Positions 60,925 to 64,000 of a stretch of 64,000 nt of DNA are shown piece by piece. The position numbers and the translations under genes were made by a program. The DNA is taken from the NCBI GenBank assembly GCA_910577165.1, contig CAJTLX010000001.1, positions 140,109-204,108 of the forward strand. Direction: 5' to 3'. Origin of the DNA: an uncultured Lachnospiraceae bacterium (GTDB lineage: Bacteria; Bacillota; Clostridia; Lachnospirales; Lachnospiraceae). The notes beneath the pieces are model-generated. The model saw nothing but the letters and a program-made list of their open reading frames with translations. It searched no databases and was not told where the DNA came from. Every line of letters starts with the position of its first letter. Position 1 is the stretch's first letter.

Positions 60925-62925
60925 TTATTTAATTTTCTCAAATACTGGCATATAGTCGATCGGGGCTGCTACATGAACATTTTGTCCGCCCTCATATACA
61001 CTGCCGTCACTGGTCAGTTTCCAAGTACCCGCTGGGAGATATACCTCTCTCTCAAATTGATTAAGATGAAAGATTGGCGCTGCCAAATACTTGCTTCCAA
61101 ACATATACTGATCCTGAAGTTCCCAACAGGTCTTATCCTCCGGGAATTCGTAGAACATTGTGCGGATCAGCGGCGAACCATTCTCTGATGCCTCCTTATA
61201 TAAACTCTTGATATAGTCGTGCATCGAGATACGGATATCATAATATTTTTTCATAATCTTATAATTATCCTCGCCGTAGCTCCAAAGCTCATTTGGCTGA
61301 CCGGTATGCAGATATCCGCCGCCCCAGTCGCGATCATCGAGTGCCGGGATATCGTAAGGTCCGCGGTCGCCGTGCATACGGAATACCGCAGAATAAACAG
61401 CAAACTGATACCAACGAATCAAAAGCTGTCTGAAATCCGGGTCATTTACATCATCCGTCATAAAACCGCCGATATCCGTTGTCCACCAGGCGATTCCCGC
61501 AAGTCCCATATTTAAGCCGCACTGTAACTGGTCATAAAACGCTTCAAACGTACTTGGCACATCGCCTGACCAGACCACATTTCCGTATTTTTGACTGCCC
61601 GCCCATGCACAGCGTAAAAGATTGACGACATTGCCATCGCCTAAATCTTTCATCTTGTCATAGAAAATGCGGCTGTACATCTGCGGATACATATTGCTGC
61701 AGGAAAGTGCAGGGGCATCCATGTAACGGTAATTCTCAAAATCATAAACCCCGTAGTCCGGCTCGGAATTGTCAAGCCAGAACGCATCAATGCCAAAATC
61801 ATAGTAATTGCGCTTGCAGACTTCCCATACATACTCCCTGGTCTCCGGGTTGAATGGATCGATCTCCACGCAATCGCCCTGATAGTCGTAGGTTTGTGCC
61901 GCACCGCGCTCGGTCTTAATCAAGAGCCCCTTCTCCATCATTGGATAGAAATTCTCACTCTTGCGATCTACGGAAGGCCATACGGATACAATTACCTTGA
62001 TCCCCATGGAATGCAGCTCGTCCACCATCGCTTTCGGATCAGGCCAGTAAGTCGCATCAAACTTCCAGTCGCCCTGCACTGTCCAGTGGAAGAAGTCAAT
62101 AACAATCAGGTCGATCTTAATGCCCTCCTTCTGGTACTGACGGGCAACCGATAACACTTCATCCTGTGTGCGATAGCGCAGTTTGCACTGCCAAAGTCCC
62201 ATACGATCCTCCGGGAACATCGGTGAATGCCCCGTCGCGTCAGTATAGTTCGCAAGAATTTGCTTCGGCGCATCCGCCACAGTGATCCAGTAATCCATCT
62301 CCTTTGTCGCGCGTGCCACCCACTCCGTATAATTGCGCCCAAAGGTCACGTTACCGACTGCCGGATTGTTCCAGAGCATACCATAGCCGAGATTGGAAAC
62401 GGCAAATGGCACGGAAATCTGAGAATTTCTCTGTGCTAATTCCAAAACACAGCCCTTTAGATCCATGTAGGACTGCTGGTACTGTCCCATACCAAAAATC
62501 TTTTCCCCGTCATTGCTCTCAAATTTTAAGTTCAGAGAATAATCGCTGCCGCCGATAACTCCCTTCCACTCGCGGTTAATCACCTTTAAGCAGCGGCTCT
62601 CCTTTGAGATAGTTCCGCCGTAACTGCGGTAATACTCCTGCAAAATTTGCTTTTCATCGCGATAAAAGGTAATCACACCCGCAAAATTAACCGTCGCTTT
62701 AATTCTGCCATTGGTGATTGACGCTCTTGGCTCGCCGCCCTTCGATTCAATAATGATTTCCGGAGTCAACACTTCCCGTTCCTCCGTCAATGCCCAGTCA
62801 TTTCCCGTAAATTTCGAAAACATTGTCGCGCGCACGCGCAGAGAATCCTTCCCCCACGCCTCAATTCTAAGCGTCTCCCCATTTCGGCGCGCCACTAAAA
62901 CTCCATTTTCATTTCTAAAATCCAT
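60925..62925 (-). CDS. Glycoside hydrolase family 31 (alpha-xylosidase/glucosidase-like)
   Basis: A 666-residue cytosolic enzyme (no signal). GH31 features: N-terminal beta sandwich, nucleophile Asp in FWLDNSEPDYG, acid/base Asp in VVWSGDVPSTFEAF, then ISMHDYIKSLYKEASENGSP. Compared with alpha-glucosidases the pattern fits alpha-xylosidase or related, releasing xylose or glucose from oligosaccharides such as xyloglucan fragments. AAAGGGGAAG before ATG. Preceded by a GH51-like gene, so the two may act in sequence. Confidence 0.88.
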   Translation of the reverse strand: MDFRNENGVLVARRNGETLRIEAWGKDSLRVRATMFSKFTGNDWALTEEREVLTPEIIIESKGGEPRASITNGRIKATVNFAGVITFYRDEKQILQEYYRSYGGTISKESRCLKVINREWKGVIGGSDYSLNLKFESNDGEKIFGMGQYQQSYMDLKGCVLELAQRNSQISVPFAVSNLGYGMLWNNPAVGNVTFGRNYTEWVARATKEMDYWITVADAPKQILANYTDATGHSPMFPEDRMGLWQCKLRYRTQDEVLSVARQYQKEGIKIDLIVIDFFHWTVQGDWKFDATYWPDPKAMVDELHSMGIKVIVSVWPSVDRKSENFYPMMEKGLLIKTERGAAQTYDYQGDCVEIDPFNPETREYVWEVCKRNYYDFGIDAFWLDNSEPDYGVYDFENYRYMDAPALSCSNMYPQMYSRIFYDKMKDLGDGNVVNLLRCAWAGSQKYGNVVWSGDVPSTFEAFYDQLQCGLNMGLAGIAWWTTDIGGFMTDDVNDPDFRQLLIRWYQFAVYSAVFRMHGDRGPYDIPALDDRDWGGGYLHTGQPNELWSYGEDNYKIMKKYYDIRISMHDYIKSLYKEASENGSPLIRTMFYEFPEDKTCWELQDQYMFGSKYLAAPIFHLNQFEREVYLPAGTWKLTSDGSVYEGGQNVHVAAPIDYMPVFEKIK

Positions 62926-63151
62926 AACTTCCCCTTTCTTTTCTCGTATTCGGCATTATACCATATCCTTCGGATATGTTCTCTCTGAGGGATGAATCGC
63001 TCTTATGGAGCGAACATAATTCGCAGAAGAAATTATTCTCCGCCCCCTTGGTACAGTTCCTTCAGTCGAATGAGAATCAGCACAAATATAATATCTAGCG
63101 ATATTATACCATATTCTTCTAAGAAATCCTATACCATAGTATTGTCTTTCT

Positions 63152-64000
63152 TTATTTTTCTATTACAATTACTGATACCGAGTTCGCTGGAAGGGTTAAG
63201 GTTAGCTTGGAATCCTTTATGGATAAAGTTTTTTCTTCTGGGACGATTCGCTCCGCCCCACGCCCATTGACATTTGGCTCATCTACCAGTTCCCACGGAC
63301 CGGTCAGACAGATCCATTTTGCCTTATTCTCCTTCTCCTTGCAGAGTTCTTCCTCCTGGGTAAAGACAAGTTCCAGAGATTTTGTATAGTTGTCCGCATT
63401 AACCAATTTCGCATAAATTTTTTCCTTATCCGCCGTTACTGAATGATAGATTATGCGGTTATATGCCTCTAACTTGTAATCCAAAATACGGCTTTGCACA
63501 CCCTCCACCTTATGCGAGCAAATAAGATGACGATATGCACCGTACCCCTCCTTTATATAATCGGAAGAAGACTTCTTTGCTTTCTCCGGTGCTTCAAATA
63601 CTCCGCCATAATTCACTGTTATAGTATATTCTTTTCCTGTTATAATTTCTTCATCAATTGCGGCGCGCAGATTTCCTGCTGCCTGACCACAGGAATAATC
63701 GCCGAGCGTATAACCTTCCACGCCATCTTTTATCACCTTGACCGCAGTTTTTCCGCCGCCACCGATCACATACTGAATCGCGCTTCTCTCTTTATCAATC
63801 CCGGAAACACCAACGCCAAGGGTAAGTGCGCCTTCCCCACAAACACGCTCAATCACCGCTGTCACGGTACAGTTATTAAAATCTCCTGGCAGGTAAAGCC
63901 CCGCAACCTCACGGTTGCCCTTTAGAAGAAGTCCGCCCTCTCCTGGCTCTAACCAGGTATGCGGATAAAGTTGAAAACGCTGATCCAATTCCTTTTTAAA
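63152..64000 (-). CDS. GH51-like arabinofuranosidase, C-terminal part (partial)
   Basis: The open frame runs through the window edge (last codons read FKKELDQRF), so only the last 282 or so residues are present. It has a concanavalin-like module (about 1-170 of the visible part: CTVTAVIERVCGEGALTLGV, KVIKDGVEGYTLG) and the family terminal beta domain (AKLVNADNYTKSLELVF, TLSIKDSKLTLTLPANSVSV). Same arrangement as the GH51-like protein at 11.6 kb: an inserted sugar-binding module before the terminal domain. The catalytic part lies outside. Confidence 0.75.
   Translation of the reverse strand, partial: FKKELDQRFQLYPHTWLEPGEGGLLLKGNREVAGLYLPGDFNNCTVTAVIERVCGEGALTLGVGVSGIDKERSAIQYVIGGGGKTAVKVIKDGVEGYTLGDYSCGQAAGNLRAAIDEEIITGKEYTITVNYGGVFEAPEKAKKSSSDYIKEGYGAYRHLICSHKVEGVQSRILDYKLEAYNRIIYHSVTADKEKIYAKLVNADNYTKSLELVFTQEEELCKEKENKAKWICLTGPWELVDEPNVNGRGAERIVPEEKTLSIKDSKLTLTLPANSVSVIVIEK

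Noticed and set aside
62940..63110. Further R3 copy between GH31 and GH51-like genes
   Set aside because: CATATCCTTCGGATATG and GGAGCGAAC are suggestive, but the nested stem layout could not be traced, so it is not listed as a repeat.

Overview
The window looks like chromosomal DNA of a Gram-positive anaerobe of class Clostridia, most likely family Lachnospiraceae. The evidence is a moderately low GC content, strong AGGAGG-type ribosome binding sites, spoVG, the paired glgC/glgD genes for glycogen synthesis, a tryptophan T-box leader, bacteriohemerythrin, many LytTR/AraC/XRE regulators, and plant-polysaccharide enzymes (GH51, GH31, a fucose/arabinose-isomerase-like enzyme). I saw no rRNA, tRNA, prophage, intact insertion sequence or CRISPR array. 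The assignment rests on gene content only.

Layout. 0-1.2 kb: AT-rich block of three small unknown genes, one with no usable start codon. 1.3-7.8 kb: PARG-like protein, SIMPL protein, a LytTR two-component pair, a PAP2 phosphatase and an SsuBC-like ABC transporter without a binding protein. 7.9-11.4 kb: heterodimeric ABC exporter. 11.6-14.5 kb: large GH51-like lipoprotein. 15.8-17.1 kb: an apparently intact tryptophan T-box in front of a trpB-trpA relic. 17.2-21 kb: spoVG, glgD, glgC, nth. 21.2-23.3 kb: decayed sugar ABC operon, in which a lipoprotein is fused to a truncated permease that also carries an in-frame TAG. 23.4-27 kb: a Cys-rich exported protein, three TPR/HTH regulators (one internally deleted) and a previously unlisted 54-residue exported peptide that ends at the base before the regulator's stop codon. 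I consider this the most interesting unit, a candidate peptide-sensing cassette. 27.4-31.2 kb: sugar isomerase with a palindromic operator, dCMP deaminase, and an M15-like wall peptidase with a low-complexity linker. 31.6-38.8 kb: rRNA methyltransferase, NifX-like protein plus hemerythrin, HD hydrolase, mini-kinase, anti-sigma/sigma pair, NERD protein, AraC/GyrI regulator. 38.8-45.8 kb: tandem palindromes, CD3324-like protein, broken methyltransferase, GNAT, MATE, phosphoesterase, coiled-coil protein. 46-50 kb: tRNA modification genes (tcdA, ttcA-like), dtd, deoB. 50-55.7 kb: PAP2, glycosyltransferase, large exported protein with a dead C39-like domain, methyltransferase. 55.9-64 kb: second palindrome array, XRE regulator, GNAT, unknown gene, asnS, GH31 and the end of a second GH51-like gene running off the window.

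Three families of structured non-coding repeats lie between genes. R1 is about 144 bp with two copies. R2 has two copies, one with a 57-bp hairpin insertion or deletion. R3 is a family of nested palindromes with GCATATGCCC-type ends, tandemly amplified at 38.9 kb (two identical 108-bp units) and 55.9 kb. Several genes are visibly decaying (trpBA, malF-like, a methyltransferase, one regulator), which points to an actively eroding accessory genome around a stable core.
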